A stretch of DNA of 31,567 bases, from assembly GCA_934179675.1 (NCBI GenBank), contig CAKPQS010000015.1, positions 1-31,567 on the forward strand. Direction: 5' to 3'. Every line of letters starts with the position of its first letter. The stretch's first letter is position 1. Below the pieces are notes generated by a model, which saw only the letters and a list, made by a program, of their open reading frames with translations, was not told where the DNA came from and searched no databases. This DNA is from an uncultured Bacilli bacterium (GTDB lineage: Bacteria; Bacillota_I; Bacilli_A; RF39; UBA660). A program made the translations under genes and the position numbers. Shown one piece after another: positions 15,589 to 23,520 of the stretch.

Positions 15589-17097
15589 CTATTTTAAATA
15601 ATATTTATATACATTTCCTCTAACAGATAGTTTTAAATAAATACTTGTTGCATCAAGTGCATTTTTATCTGTTTCAAAATAGCAGTAATCACTATTTTTT
15701 AAAGGATCAATTTTTTTCATTGGTACAGATGATTTTTGTTCATCGTAATATATACTACCATATTTTTCAATAAAACTACAATCGTTACTTATAATTCTTA
15801 TAACACTTTTATCATAATTACCTGATATACTAGGACTAACATAATAATTACTTGTGTAATATGTTTTATATGCTTTAAAAATATAGGGAACTTTAAATTT
15901 TTCTTTTATACTAAATTCATCTATTTTTAAATTAATATCACCCATAAAAGATGTTTTTACTAAAGCATTTTCATTTATTGTGTATGATCCCATAAAATGT
16001 TCATTTCTTAAGTCAACATAATCAAGTTTTTTTTCATAGTTTTTAGATATATCAGTATATACTAATTTTATATCATCTAAATAGACATTAGATGGTATTT
16101 GATAAACAAAGTAATAATCACCACTTTCTTCAATCATTTGATCTTCATAACCTGTTCCAAAATCAGTAAAGTATTGGTTATACTGTTTTAAAGGTGTATA
16201 ACTACTTTGATTAATAAATAATAGTAAATTAGATGTATTAAATGTATTTTTTTTCATACCTTTTATTTTTATATTAGCTTTTAAAATTATGAAATTAGAG
16301 CCATTTATTAGATTATTATTTATATCTTTATTTTCTAAATATGCATCACCAAATGTAAGATTATATTTAGTTGCATTTACATTATTATTTTTAACATTAA
16401 CATATTGATTAGTTTTAACATAGGCGTAGGTTGTCCCCAAAATTAAGCCACCTATAGAAATAACTATTATAAAACATAATATTTTATTTTCTAAATAAAA
16501 GTATTTTGTATATCTAAATATTTTATTTAATTTAGTTTTTAAAATGTTATAATCTAATTCTAAATTTAGCTCTACTTCTTCTCTATCTGTTTCTTCAGTT
16601 TGTAATTTAGCATAATCACTAGCAAAATCAAATCTTTTTATATCAAATCCTGTTGCTCTTGTAAAAAGTAAAGCCATCATTATTGGTTGAACTAAACATA
16701 GTGCGAATAAAATATCATGGATTGCTTTTATTTTTCTGATATCAACTATATATTTAGTCATTTGAACCATTAAATTATTTGAATAAATAAATAAGACTAA
16801 AATTAATGAATATGTAACTATTTCTGCAATATATAATTTAATACTCTTTTTTTTATATATTAATACTCCCATTACAATTAGTAAACCAATTAATAATAAT
16901 ACAGGCCACAAAATATTTACATGCGCTGATTCTGTAATATATGAGCTAACTATGGTTGGTGTAGCATTTATATAATCATCAAAGAATTCAAATAGTCCTA
17001 TATTATTAACAATAATTACAAAAGATAGTATTAAAAAAAGTATATGAAAAAGTCTAAAATGTTTAATAAAAAATGCATATGGCTTTCTAACAATCAC
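15589..17097 (-). CDS. polytopic membrane protein with large C-terminal ectodomain
   Basis: About 502 residues from GTG 17095-17097, chosen because TAGGTGAT ends 4 bases upstream; an in-frame GTG at 17106 overlaps that site. Four helices occupy the first 150 residues, then comes a charged segment (KLQTEETDREEVELNLELD). A fifth helix (ILCFIIVISIGGLILGTTY) leads into a 270-residue exported beta-rich domain with two Cys near the end. I do not recognise the family. It precedes the exported and Tad genes on the same strand and may be the first gene of the locus, although a 48-base gap with a possible promoter separates it from the next gene. Confidence 0.65.
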   Translation of the reverse strand: MIVRKPYAFFIKHFRLFHILFLILSFVIIVNNIGLFEFFDDYINATPTIVSSYITESAHVNILWPVLLLIGLLIVMGVLIYKKKSIKLYIAEIVTYSLILVLFIYSNNLMVQMTKYIVDIRKIKAIHDILFALCLVQPIMMALLFTRATGFDIKRFDFASDYAKLQTEETDREEVELNLELDYNILKTKLNKIFRYTKYFYLENKILCFIIVISIGGLILGTTYAYVKTNQYVNVKNNNVNATKYNLTFGDAYLENKDINNNLINGSNFIILKANIKIKGMKKNTFNTSNLLLFINQSSYTPLKQYNQYFTDFGTGYEDQMIEESGDYYFVYQIPSNVYLDDIKLVYTDISKNYEKKLDYVDLRNEHFMGSYTINENALVKTSFMGDINLKIDEFSIKEKFKVPYIFKAYKTYYTSNYYVSPSISGNYDKSVIRIISNDCSFIEKYGSIYYDEQKSSVPMKKIDPLKNSDYCYFETDKNALDATSIYLKLSVRGNVYKYYLK

Positions 17098-17121
17098 ATT
17101 AATCACCTATTCTCTAAATTT

Positions 17122-17127
17122 ATTATA
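17122..17127 (-). promoter_or_regulatory. candidate -10 box for the start of the pilus locus
   Basis: Minus-strand TATAAT (in TTGTTGTATAAT) about 25 bases upstream of the GTG start. The -35 region is a run of T with no good match. Confidence 0.4.
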
Positions 17128-17168
17128 CAACAAAATAAAAAAAAAGAAAAGAAAAAATATTGATAAAA

Positions 17169-17528
17169 TTATATTGCTGGTATTCCTATAAATGAGTCTT
17201 GTTTTTTTTGAAAATATAACAAACATATAGCACCTACTATTATTAAAATACTGCCAAATAATTTAATACTATATAATTTTTTATTATTTTCTTCAATATT
17301 TTTATATGAATTATAATTTCTAATAACAAAATATAAATAAATTAATATAGTTATACTTAAAGTAAAATCAAATATTTTATTAGCGTTTGTTTTATAATAT
17401 ATATTAAACGTTTTTAGATATTTTTTTTCATAATTATCACCAATAATATTTAAAATACTTAAACAAATAAAAATTGTTAATAAAAAATCTTCAAAATTTA
17501 ATCTTCTTATTTTTTCATCAGTATTCAT
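17169..17528 (-). CDS. small membrane protein of unknown function
   Basis: A 119-residue protein starting MNTDEKIRRLNFEDF, with three predicted helices (FLLTIFICLSILNIIG, FTLSITILIYLYFVI, LFGSILIIVGAICLLYF) and charged loops. No ribosome binding site precedes the ATG. A TATACT at 17534-17539 (minus strand) would place transcription start almost at the ATG, so it may be a leaderless transcript. It is divergent from the glycosyltransferase gene. I do not recognise a characterised family. Confidence 0.65.
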   Translation of the reverse strand: MNTDEKIRRLNFEDFLLTIFICLSILNIIGDNYEKKYLKTFNIYYKTNANKIFDFTLSITILIYLYFVIRNYNSYKNIEENNKKLYSIKLFGSILIIVGAICLLYFQKKQDSFIGIPAI

Positions 17529-17548
17529 ATTAAAGTATATTTAATTAT

Positions 17549-17577
17549 TTGCAAATTAAGCATTAATAATGTATAAT
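17549..17577 (+). promoter_or_regulatory. predicted promoter of the glycosyltransferase gene
   Basis: TTGCAA (17549-17554) and TATAAT (17572-17577) with a 17-base spacer, just upstream of TTGGAGG and the ATG at 17595. Confidence 0.8.
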
Positions 17578-17594
17578 TAAATTGGAGGTAGTGT

Positions 17595-18686
17595 ATGAAA
17601 GTATTGATATTATCATGTTCAACAGGTGGTGGTCATAATGCATGTGCTAAATATATACTCGATGAATTAAAATTAAATAATATAGATTGTGAATTTAAAG
17701 ATTTTTATGATATTGTTAATAAAAAAATGAAAAATTTTTCCGAAAAATTATATTTATCAACTTTAAATGGAAATGGTAAAATATTTAAAACTGTTTATAA
17801 ATTAGGAGAATTATATAGTAAAACTAAACTTAAAAGTCCTGTGTATATTGTTAATAAAATGCATAAGAAAAAATTATATAACTATGTTATTAATAATAAT
17901 ATCGATTTGGTTATAACAACCCATATATTCCCTGCTTTTACATTAACAAGTATAAAAAAAATACCTTTTATTTTAGTCGCAACAGACTATACAGCTTGTC
18001 CATTTATGGAAGAAGCAAAACCAAATTACTATATTATTCAAAATGGTATCGAAAAAGATTTTATAGATAAAGGAGTAGATAATGAAAAATTAATTAAAAC
18101 AGGTATTCCTATTTCTACTAACTTTATTAAAAGTTCTAAAAATATTAAATATAATTTAAATATTAATAATGAAAAAACAATTTTAATTATGTTAGGTAGT
18201 ATGGGGTTTGGTAATGTTACAAACATAATAAATGATTTATTAAAAATTGAAAATACGAAAATTATTATTGTGACAGGATCGAATAAAGAATTATTTAATG
18301 AATTAAAAAAAATAGATAATAAAAATTTAATTGTTTTAGGATTTTGTCATAATATTAATGATTTAATTTATTCAGCTGATATTGTTATATCAAAACCAGG
18401 TGGATTATCATCCACAGAAATAGCTTCCATTAATAAACCGTTAATACATGCTTTTGCAATACCAGGAATAGAAACTATAAATACAAATTTTTTCTATAAT
18501 CATAAAATGAGTTTAAAATGCGAAAATGAAAAAGACATTGTAACTAATGCTATTAAATTATTAAATGATGATAAATTACAAAAAGAAATGATTGAAAATC
18601 AAAAGAAAATAATAAATAAAAATTCTGCTAATGATCTAGTTAATTTAGTTATAAGTTTAGATAAACAAAAAAATATCAAAAAATGA
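17595..18686 (+). CDS. UgtP/MGDG-synthase-like glycosyltransferase (GT28 family)
   Basis: A 363-residue protein. The N-terminal STGGGHNACAKYI loop is the hallmark of MurG/MGDG-synthase-type enzymes. An N-terminal domain follows with NIDLVITTHIFPAFT and VATDYTACPFMEEAKPNYYI, as in UgtP. The C-terminal nucleotide-sugar domain has ILIMLGSMGFGN and SKPGGLSSTEIASINKP. Such enzymes transfer a hexose from a UDP-sugar to diacylglycerol, making membrane glycolipids and lipoteichoic-acid anchors at the inner face of the membrane. MurG is less likely because the segment naming UgtP-type lipid acceptors is present. Strong ribosome binding site (TTGGAGG); the exact sugar and number of transfers cannot be told. 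Confidence 0.8.
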   Translation: MKVLILSCSTGGGHNACAKYILDELKLNNIDCEFKDFYDIVNKKMKNFSEKLYLSTLNGNGKIFKTVYKLGELYSKTKLKSPVYIVNKMHKKKLYNYVINNNIDLVITTHIFPAFTLTSIKKIPFILVATDYTACPFMEEAKPNYYIIQNGIEKDFIDKGVDNEKLIKTGIPISTNFIKSSKNIKYNLNINNEKTILIMLGSMGFGNVTNIINDLLKIENTKIIIVTGSNKELFNELKKIDNKNLIVLGFCHNINDLIYSADIVISKPGGLSSTEIASINKPLIHAFAIPGIETINTNFFYNHKMSLKCENEKDIVTNAIKLLNDDKLQKEMIENQKKIINKNSANDLVNLVISLDKQKNIKK

Positions 18687-18695
18687 TATTTTTTT
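18667..18695. terminator. bidirectional intrinsic terminator
   Basis: AAATATCA (18671-18678) pairs with TGATATTT (18684-18691), with A-run and T-run extensions on both sides. It can end both the glycosyltransferase transcript and the convergent mutT transcript. Confidence 0.75.
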
Positions 18696-19074
18696 AATTA
18701 TTTATTAAATATTGTGCCAATGAAATATCAGCCGGACATAAATCATATTTTATAATATTATTTTTTTCTTCAAATTTATATTCAAAATGATCATGTAAAC
18801 TAAATTCTCCAGAAATGTATTTGCACTCATATAATCTTAAATCAACTATTTTATCCGGATAATTATAAACATTATTTTTTAAAAATCTAATAGCTTTTAT
18901 TTCCATGCCAAATTCTTCTTTTATTTCCCTTTCAATTGCTTGTTTATCTGATTCATTTTCTTCAACTTTACCCCCGGGAAATTCCCATTTTCCAAGTACA
19001 TCTTTTGATCCAGTAGATCTTCGTGCAATTAAATATTTATTATCTTTTTCAATTAATGCTGCAACAACTATCAT
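18694..19074 (-). CDS. mutT: MutT-like Nudix hydrolase
   Basis: A 126-residue protein with a complete Nudix box at residues 35-57 (G-x5-E-x7-REIKEEFGM), preceded by LGKWEFPGGKVE, the typical context of (8-oxo)-dGTP pyrophosphatases. The C-terminal SLHDHFEYKFEEKN and CPADISLAQYL match MutT-type enzymes of usual length (about 130). It probably cleanses oxidised nucleotides. Substrate specificity within Nudix proteins is hard to fix from sequence. An extended -10 (TGATATAAT, minus strand, 19090-19098) sits just upstream. Confidence 0.85.
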   Translation of the reverse strand: MIVVAALIEKDNKYLIARRSTGSKDVLGKWEFPGGKVEENESDKQAIEREIKEEFGMEIKAIRFLKNNVYNYPDKIVDLRLYECKYISGEFSLHDHFEYKFEEKNNIIKYDLCPADISLAQYLINN

Positions 19075-19133
19075 ATAACCACCTATATAATTATATCATT
19101 TTTTTAAAATTAATAAATATATTTAATTATTAT

Positions 19134-19475
19134 TTATTCTGTTGATTTTATAATCATATATAAACTTATGATAATTATAATTTCTCCACCAGTAGATATT
19201 ATCATTATTTCAAAAAAATTAACATCGCTACCAAATGTTGGAATCAAAATTATTTCTAATGATATAAATGAAACTAAACTTGCAACAACATTTATTATTT
19301 TAGAAGATATCATTAAAGGACTGTTATATTTTATTAAATTATAAATTGATATAAATAACAAATAAAATGTATAAGTAGCAACTATTATAGACATCCAATT
19401 TGGATAAATAATCATAATTTTCTGATTTACAATAATTAAAATAATATTTACAAAAAGTAAAATAATAGCAGTTGT
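19134..19475 (-). pseudogene. 3' remnant of a membrane-protein gene
   Basis: The frame reads from 19475 down to 19134 without a stop and codes for hydrophobic helices throughout. A first ATG occurs at 19415, but upstream codons already spell a membrane helix (AIILLFVNIILIIV), so the gene has lost its 5' part. Later helices include YTFYLLFISIYNLIKY and IISTGGEIIIIISLYMII. The tail resembles the end of polytopic proteins seen in Firmicutes, from memory and with low certainty. It abuts the TetR remnant at its truncated end. Confidence 0.6.
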
Positions 19476-19741
19476 TTAATCATATAAAGGAAAATCAAAT
19501 ATACTATAAAACAATGTTTAAATTAAATTTTAATTTTATGGATTATTATGATAATCATTTAGAAAAAGATGATATGGTAAAATATTATGGTTCAACTAAA
19601 AATATGGATTATCATATTGAATTTTTTAAAGCAGGTATGTTTGCACTTATAAAAAAATGGTTAAAAAACAATTGTAAAGAAAGTCCAGAAGAAATGGTAG
19701 AAATAATTAATTCTGAATACGAAAAAAAAATAATCAAATGA
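19469..19741 (+). pseudogene. C-terminal remnant of a TetR-family regulator
   Basis: About 90 codons matching the C-terminal ligand-binding part of TetR-type regulators: NHIKENQIYYKTMFK at the start, then YHIEFFKAGMFALIKKWL and KESPEEMVEIINSEY. The N-terminal helix-turn-helix is absent, and an in-frame TAG lies at 19466-19468. Only a TTG at 19472 could start it, without a convincing ribosome binding site. It cannot bind DNA as a TetR protein. It is most likely a remnant, with the original bidirectional terminator still behind it. Confidence 0.75.
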
Positions 19742-19751
19742 TTATTTTTTT
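19722..19751. terminator. bidirectional intrinsic terminator
   Basis: A 13-bp stem of A-run plus TAATCA (to 19736) with TGATTA plus T-run (from 19739), 2-base loop. It ends the valS-rluB transcript on the minus strand and the tetR remnant on the plus strand. Confidence 0.75.
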
Positions 19752-20455
19752 AATGCATATAAACTTTTTACTTCTTTAGTTGTCAATTTTCTATATTCAC
19801 CAGATTTTAATGATTTTACATCTAAAAAAGCATATTTTTCTCTTTTTAATTTTATAACGTTATATCCTATTGCTTCAAACATTTTTTTAACTTGATGATT
19901 TCTTCCTTCATGAATAGTTAATTCAATATAAGAAGCATTATTTTTTTTGTCTATTTTTTTTATTCTTACTCTAGCTTTAGATGTCTTTTTGCCATCTATT
20001 ACTACACCTTGTTCTAGTTTTTTTACTTTAAATGGTTCAACTATTCCTTCTATTTTAGCAAGATATACTTTTGTTACTTCTGATGAAGGATGATTTAAAA
20101 TATTTGTTAGTTCACCATCATTTGTTAGTAATAAAACACCTGTTGTATCATAGTCTAATCTACCTATTGGATAAATTCTTTTAGTTGTTTCGATTATATC
20201 AGTAACTGTTTTTCTGTTTTTATCATCACTTGTTGTAGTAACAACACCTCTAGGTTTATTAAGTAGATAGTATTCTTTATCCTCTTTTTTTAATGGTTTT
20301 CCATTTATATCAATTAAATCATTACCATTTACTTTATAGCCCATTTCTGTTATTTTAATACCATTTACATATACTTTACCAGCTTTTATTAATTCTTCAG
20401 CTTTTCTTCGTGATGCATAACCAGATTCAGCAATTACTTTTTGAAGACGTTCCAT
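19742..20455 (-). CDS. rluB: RluB-type 23S rRNA pseudouridine synthase
   Basis: A 237-residue protein with an N-terminal S4 RNA-binding domain (residues 2-48, RLQKVIAESGYASRRKAEEL) and an RsuA/RluB/E/F catalytic domain. The catalytic Asp is D101 in YPIGRLDYDTTGVLLLTNDG. The end NHQVKKMFEAIGYNVIKLKR is typical of the family. Length matches the Gram-positive RluB group. The likely product is a pseudouridine in 23S rRNA helix 89, by family. Its start overlaps the valS stop by one base (TAATG), so the two genes are translationally coupled. Confidence 0.9.
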   Translation of the reverse strand: MERLQKVIAESGYASRRKAEELIKAGKVYVNGIKITEMGYKVNGNDLIDINGKPLKKEDKEYYLLNKPRGVVTTTSDDKNRKTVTDIIETTKRIYPIGRLDYDTTGVLLLTNDGELTNILNHPSSEVTKVYLAKIEGIVEPFKVKKLEQGVVIDGKKTSKARVRIKKIDKKNNASYIELTIHEGRNHQVKKMFEAIGYNVIKLKREKYAFLDVKSLKSGEYRKLTTKEVKSLYALKK

Positions 20456-22980
20456 TATTTAGTCATCTCCTTTAACATATTTTCTTCTTCAGCTAATTTT
20501 AGTTTTTCTTGTTCTACTAAATTTTGTGGTGCTTTTTTTACATAGTTTTCATTACTTAATAAATTTTTTCTTCTTTCAATAGATTTTTTTAAATTTTCTA
20601 TTTGTTTTTGTTTTAATTCTTCATCTTCTTTAGTAATTTCTTTTTCAAAATAAATATCCATATTATACATATTATTATTTATATTAAATTTTGTTATATT
20701 TAATTCATTTTCAATAATACTATTTTCTAATTTAAGTATTTTATTTATTAATGTATAATCTTCATTATTATTAATTTTTACTTTTAAGTCTTTAGTAATT
20801 TGATTTTCTAATTTTACATTTCTAAATTCTCTTATAAAATCAATTATATAATCATATTTTTTTATAATATCTTCATATACATATTTTTCTTCATATTTTG
20901 GATAAGTACTAATCATAATTGATTCACTATCTTTTATTGGTAACATATTATATATTTCTTCAGTTACAAATGGCATAAAAGGATGCATCATTTTTAATAT
21001 TCCTGTTAATACATAACATAATGTACTTTTAGTTCCAATTTCACTACTTGAAAATTTAGAAAATTCAATATAATTACTACAGAAATCTTCCCAAATAAAG
21101 TTATATAGTTCTGATCCTGCTAAATTAAATTCATAATTATCAAAATGATATGTTACACTTTTAACTATTTTTTCATATTTTGATAATATCCATTTATCAG
21201 ATTCATTTATATTTGAAAAATCATATTCTTTTAAAGATTCAATATTCATTAATACATATCTTGATGCATTCCATAATTTATTTATAAAATTCCATGTTGA
21301 TTTTACTTTTTCTGTATCAAATCTTAAATCTGTTCCTAAAGCACAATCGGTTGTTAAATAAAATCTTAAGCTATCAGCGCCATATTCATCTATCATATCC
21401 ATTGGATCAATACCATTGCCTAATGATTTACTCATTTTTCTTCCTTCTTTATCTCTTATTAATCCATGAATAATACAATCTTTAAATGGCCTTTGACCTG
21501 TTATTTTTTCTGTTTGGAAAGCCATACGCGCTACCCAAAAGAAAATAATATCGTAAGCTGTTACTAAACAGTCATTTGGAAAATATCTATCAAAATCAGT
21601 ATTTTCTTCTGGCCAACCTAATGTTGCAAATGGCCATAAAGCACTTGAAAACCATGTATCTAAAACATCTTTTTCTTGTTCCCATCCTTCTTCTTTTGGT
21701 TCTTCAACACCTACATATATTTTGTCAGCTTTATACCATGCTGGTATTCTATGACCCCACCATAATTGTCTAGATATACACCAATCATAACTTATTTCCA
21801 TCCAATGGTTTAATATCTTTTCAAATCGTTCTGGTACAAAATTAATTTTATTGTTTTTATCTTTTTGGTTATCCAATACTCTTTTAGCTAATTCTCCCAT
21901 TTTTACAAACCATTGTTTTGATAAATATGGTTCAACCATAACACCTGTTCGTTCTGAATGACCAACTGAATGAGTTATTTTTTCAATTCTAATTAATAAA
22001 TCTTTTTCTTTTAAGTCTTCTATTAATTTATTTCTACATTCTTCTCTTGTTAAGCCAGTATAACCAATAGCATTTTCATTCATTATTGCTTTTTCATCCA
22101 TGACAACAATTCTTTCTAAATGGTGTCTATTTCCTACTTCAAAATCGTTAGGATCATGTGCTGGTGTTATTTTAACGCATCCTGTTCCAAAACTTGGATC
22201 AGCATGTTCATCTCCTATTATTGGTATTAGTTTATTTACAATTGGTAATATTACATTTTTACCTATTAATTTATTATATCTTTCATCTTCTGGGTTTACG
22301 GCAACTGCTGTATCACCAAACAGTGTTTCTGGTCTTGTTGTTGCAACGTCTAAATAATCATCAGTACCCTCAATATAATATTTTAAATGATAGAATGCTC
22401 CTTCTACATCCTTATATATTACTTCTTCATTTGATAAAGCTGTTCTTGCTTCTGGATCCCAGTTTATTATCTTTTCGCCTCTATATATAATGCCTTCGTT
22501 ATAGTAGTCAACAAATACTTTTTTTACGGCTTTGCTTATTTTATCATCTAATGTAAATGTTTCTTTTGAGTAAGCAAGTGATAATCCTAATTTACCCCAT
22601 TGTTTTCTAATGTTTTCAGAGTATTCATGTGTCCAATCCCAGCAAGCCTTCAAAAAGTTTTCACGACCATATTCATATTTATTTATACCAGATTCTTTTA
22701 GCTTTTTTACAACCTTAGCTTCCGTAGCAATAGCAGCATGATCCATTCCTGGAAACCATAGACAATCATATCCTTGCATTCTTTTATATCGTATTATTGC
22801 ATCTTGTATTGCAGTATTATAAGCGTGTCCTAAATGTAATTTTCCTGTTACATTTGGTGGGGGTAATACTATACAGAATGGTTTTTTGCTTAAATCTCCT
22901 GGTTCAAAATATCCTTTTTCTTTCCAATTTTTATACTTACCTTCTTCTACCAATTTATGATTATATTTTTTTTCTAACAT
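20455..22980 (-). CDS. valS: valyl-tRNA synthetase
   Basis: An 841-residue class I synthetase from ATG 22978-22980, preceded by AAAGGAGAGG. A longer in-frame start at 23019 lies inside the T-box terminator hairpin and is rejected. It contains the HIGH motif (HLGH, residues 49-52), the editing domain (VATTRPETLFGDTAVAV), SYDWCISRQLWWGHRIPAW, and KMSKS at 515-519. A C-terminal coiled-coil tRNA-binding arm is rich in Lys and Glu (about the last 60 residues). Together these identify ValS rather than IleS or LeuS. It charges tRNA-Val and edits mischarged Thr. A tRNA-Val-sensing T-box leader controls it. Confidence 0.97.
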   Translation of the reverse strand: MLEKKYNHKLVEEGKYKNWKEKGYFEPGDLSKKPFCIVLPPPNVTGKLHLGHAYNTAIQDAIIRYKRMQGYDCLWFPGMDHAAIATEAKVVKKLKESGINKYEYGRENFLKACWDWTHEYSENIRKQWGKLGLSLAYSKETFTLDDKISKAVKKVFVDYYNEGIIYRGEKIINWDPEARTALSNEEVIYKDVEGAFYHLKYYIEGTDDYLDVATTRPETLFGDTAVAVNPEDERYNKLIGKNVILPIVNKLIPIIGDEHADPSFGTGCVKITPAHDPNDFEVGNRHHLERIVVMDEKAIMNENAIGYTGLTREECRNKLIEDLKEKDLLIRIEKITHSVGHSERTGVMVEPYLSKQWFVKMGELAKRVLDNQKDKNNKINFVPERFEKILNHWMEISYDWCISRQLWWGHRIPAWYKADKIYVGVEEPKEEGWEQEKDVLDTWFSSALWPFATLGWPEENTDFDRYFPNDCLVTAYDIIFFWVARMAFQTEKITGQRPFKDCIIHGLIRDKEGRKMSKSLGNGIDPMDMIDEYGADSLRFYLTTDCALGTDLRFDTEKVKSTWNFINKLWNASRYVLMNIESLKEYDFSNINESDKWILSKYEKIVKSVTYHFDNYEFNLAGSELYNFIWEDFCSNYIEFSKFSSSEIGTKSTLCYVLTGILKMMHPFMPFVTEEIYNMLPIKDSESIMISTYPKYEEKYVYEDIIKKYDYIIDFIREFRNVKLENQITKDLKVKINNNEDYTLINKILKLENSIIENELNITKFNINNNMYNMDIYFEKEITKEDEELKQKQIENLKKSIERRKNLLSNENYVKKAPQNLVEQEKLKLAEEENMLKEMTK

Positions 22981-22998
22981 ATTATTCCTCTCCTTTAA

Positions 22999-23039
22999 AC
23001 TAAAAAAAGAGTAAACCATCCCAAAGGACGATTTACTCG
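22999..23039 (-). terminator. conditional terminator of the valS T-box
   Basis: GAGTAAA and TTTACTC arms on either side of a GC-richer middle, followed by a run of T on the minus strand. Its 5' arm starts directly after the T-box core, the usual mutually exclusive arrangement. Confidence 0.85.
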
Positions 23040-23230
23040 TGGTACCACCTTATTTTATAATATTTCTATTACCTTAAATGTCTTAATGCGACAAACATTA
23101 TATCTTACTATTATTTCTGATATAAAGCTCCCAAGCTACCTTCATTTATTTTTACTTTGAAAAGCTTTCAGCCTATGACTTTTCATCTCTAATAGATATT
23201 ATAAATTACTCCTCTTGTTCATTGCTTTAA
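22999..23230 (-). promoter_or_regulatory. T-box riboswitch (valine) upstream of valS
   Basis: The minus-strand leader contains the T-box core AAGGTGGTACCACG (23038-23051), where the acceptor end of uncharged tRNA pairs, followed by the terminator hairpin. A stem I region lies between 23050 and 23230. A plausible specifier is GTA (valine) at 23137-23139 in GAAGGTAGC. Uncharged tRNA-Val would favour the antiterminator and raise valS-rluB expression. Confidence 0.92.
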
Positions 23231-23234
23231 TTGT

Positions 23235-23262
23235 ATTATACCATATTTTTTTTATTTGTAAA
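23235..23262 (-). promoter_or_regulatory. predicted promoter of valS leader
   Basis: Minus-strand TTTACA (23257-23262) and TATAAT (23235-23240), 16-base spacer, placing the start just ahead of the T-box stem I. Confidence 0.75.
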
Positions 23263-23290
23263 TTTATTTTAATTAAATTTAACTATTTTA

Positions 23291-23347
23291 TTATATATTA
23301 TCAGGGATGCATGTATCTTTATTTATAGACTCATCAACAATATTCAT
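23291..23347 (-). CDS. small ORF of 18 codons (module copy 2)
   Basis: The ATG (23345-23347) follows AAAGGTAGGTGTG and a promoter at 23379-23407. The peptide begins MNIVDESINKDT and ends CIPDNI before TAA 23291-23293. The first twelve codons, the ribosome binding site and the region back to the -10 are homologous to 126-267. The 3' part differs: where copy 1 has expanded ACAT units, this one has ACATGCATC. It sits between the spo0A terminator and the valS promoter. Function unknown; a leader peptide, a small protein or an RNA gene are all possible. Confidence 0.45.
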   Translation of the reverse strand: MNIVDESINKDTCIPDNI

Positions 23348-23359
23348 TTATACACACCT
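23311..23359 (-). repeat. dispersed repeat, copy 2 (partner at 176-224)
   Basis: Forty-six of 49 positions match copy 1 by hand count, in the same orientation. Both copies lie just past the intrinsic terminator of an unrelated upstream gene. Confidence 0.9.
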
Positions 23360-23378
23360 ACCTTTTATTACTAAAACA

Positions 23379-23407
23379 GTTATACAATATTTATTTATAC
23401 ATTTCAA
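23379..23407 (-). promoter_or_regulatory. predicted promoter of small ORF copy 2
   Basis: Minus-strand TTGAAA (23402-23407), 17-base spacer, TATAAC (23379-23384). The -10 lies at the same place relative to the small ORF as in copy 1. Confidence 0.6.
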
Positions 23408-23497
23408 TCAATTTTCAAAATAAAAATGTTATAATTTTAAAAAAATGATTGTTTAAATTATTAAAAAATATATAATCACAAAAGCATTTTACATTAC

Positions 23498-23520
23498 AAA
23501 AAAACAAGTATTACCTTGTT
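23498..23520 (-). terminator. intrinsic terminator of spo0A
   Basis: Minus-strand AACAAG pairs with CTTGTT (23515-23520 with 23503-23508) and a run of seven T follows. It starts immediately after the spo0A stop codon. Confidence 0.75.

Noticed and set aside
20455..23019. valS starting at the upstream ATG 23019
   Set aside because: That start lies in the T-box terminator hairpin and lacks a ribosome binding site; ATG 22980 has AAAGGAGAGG.
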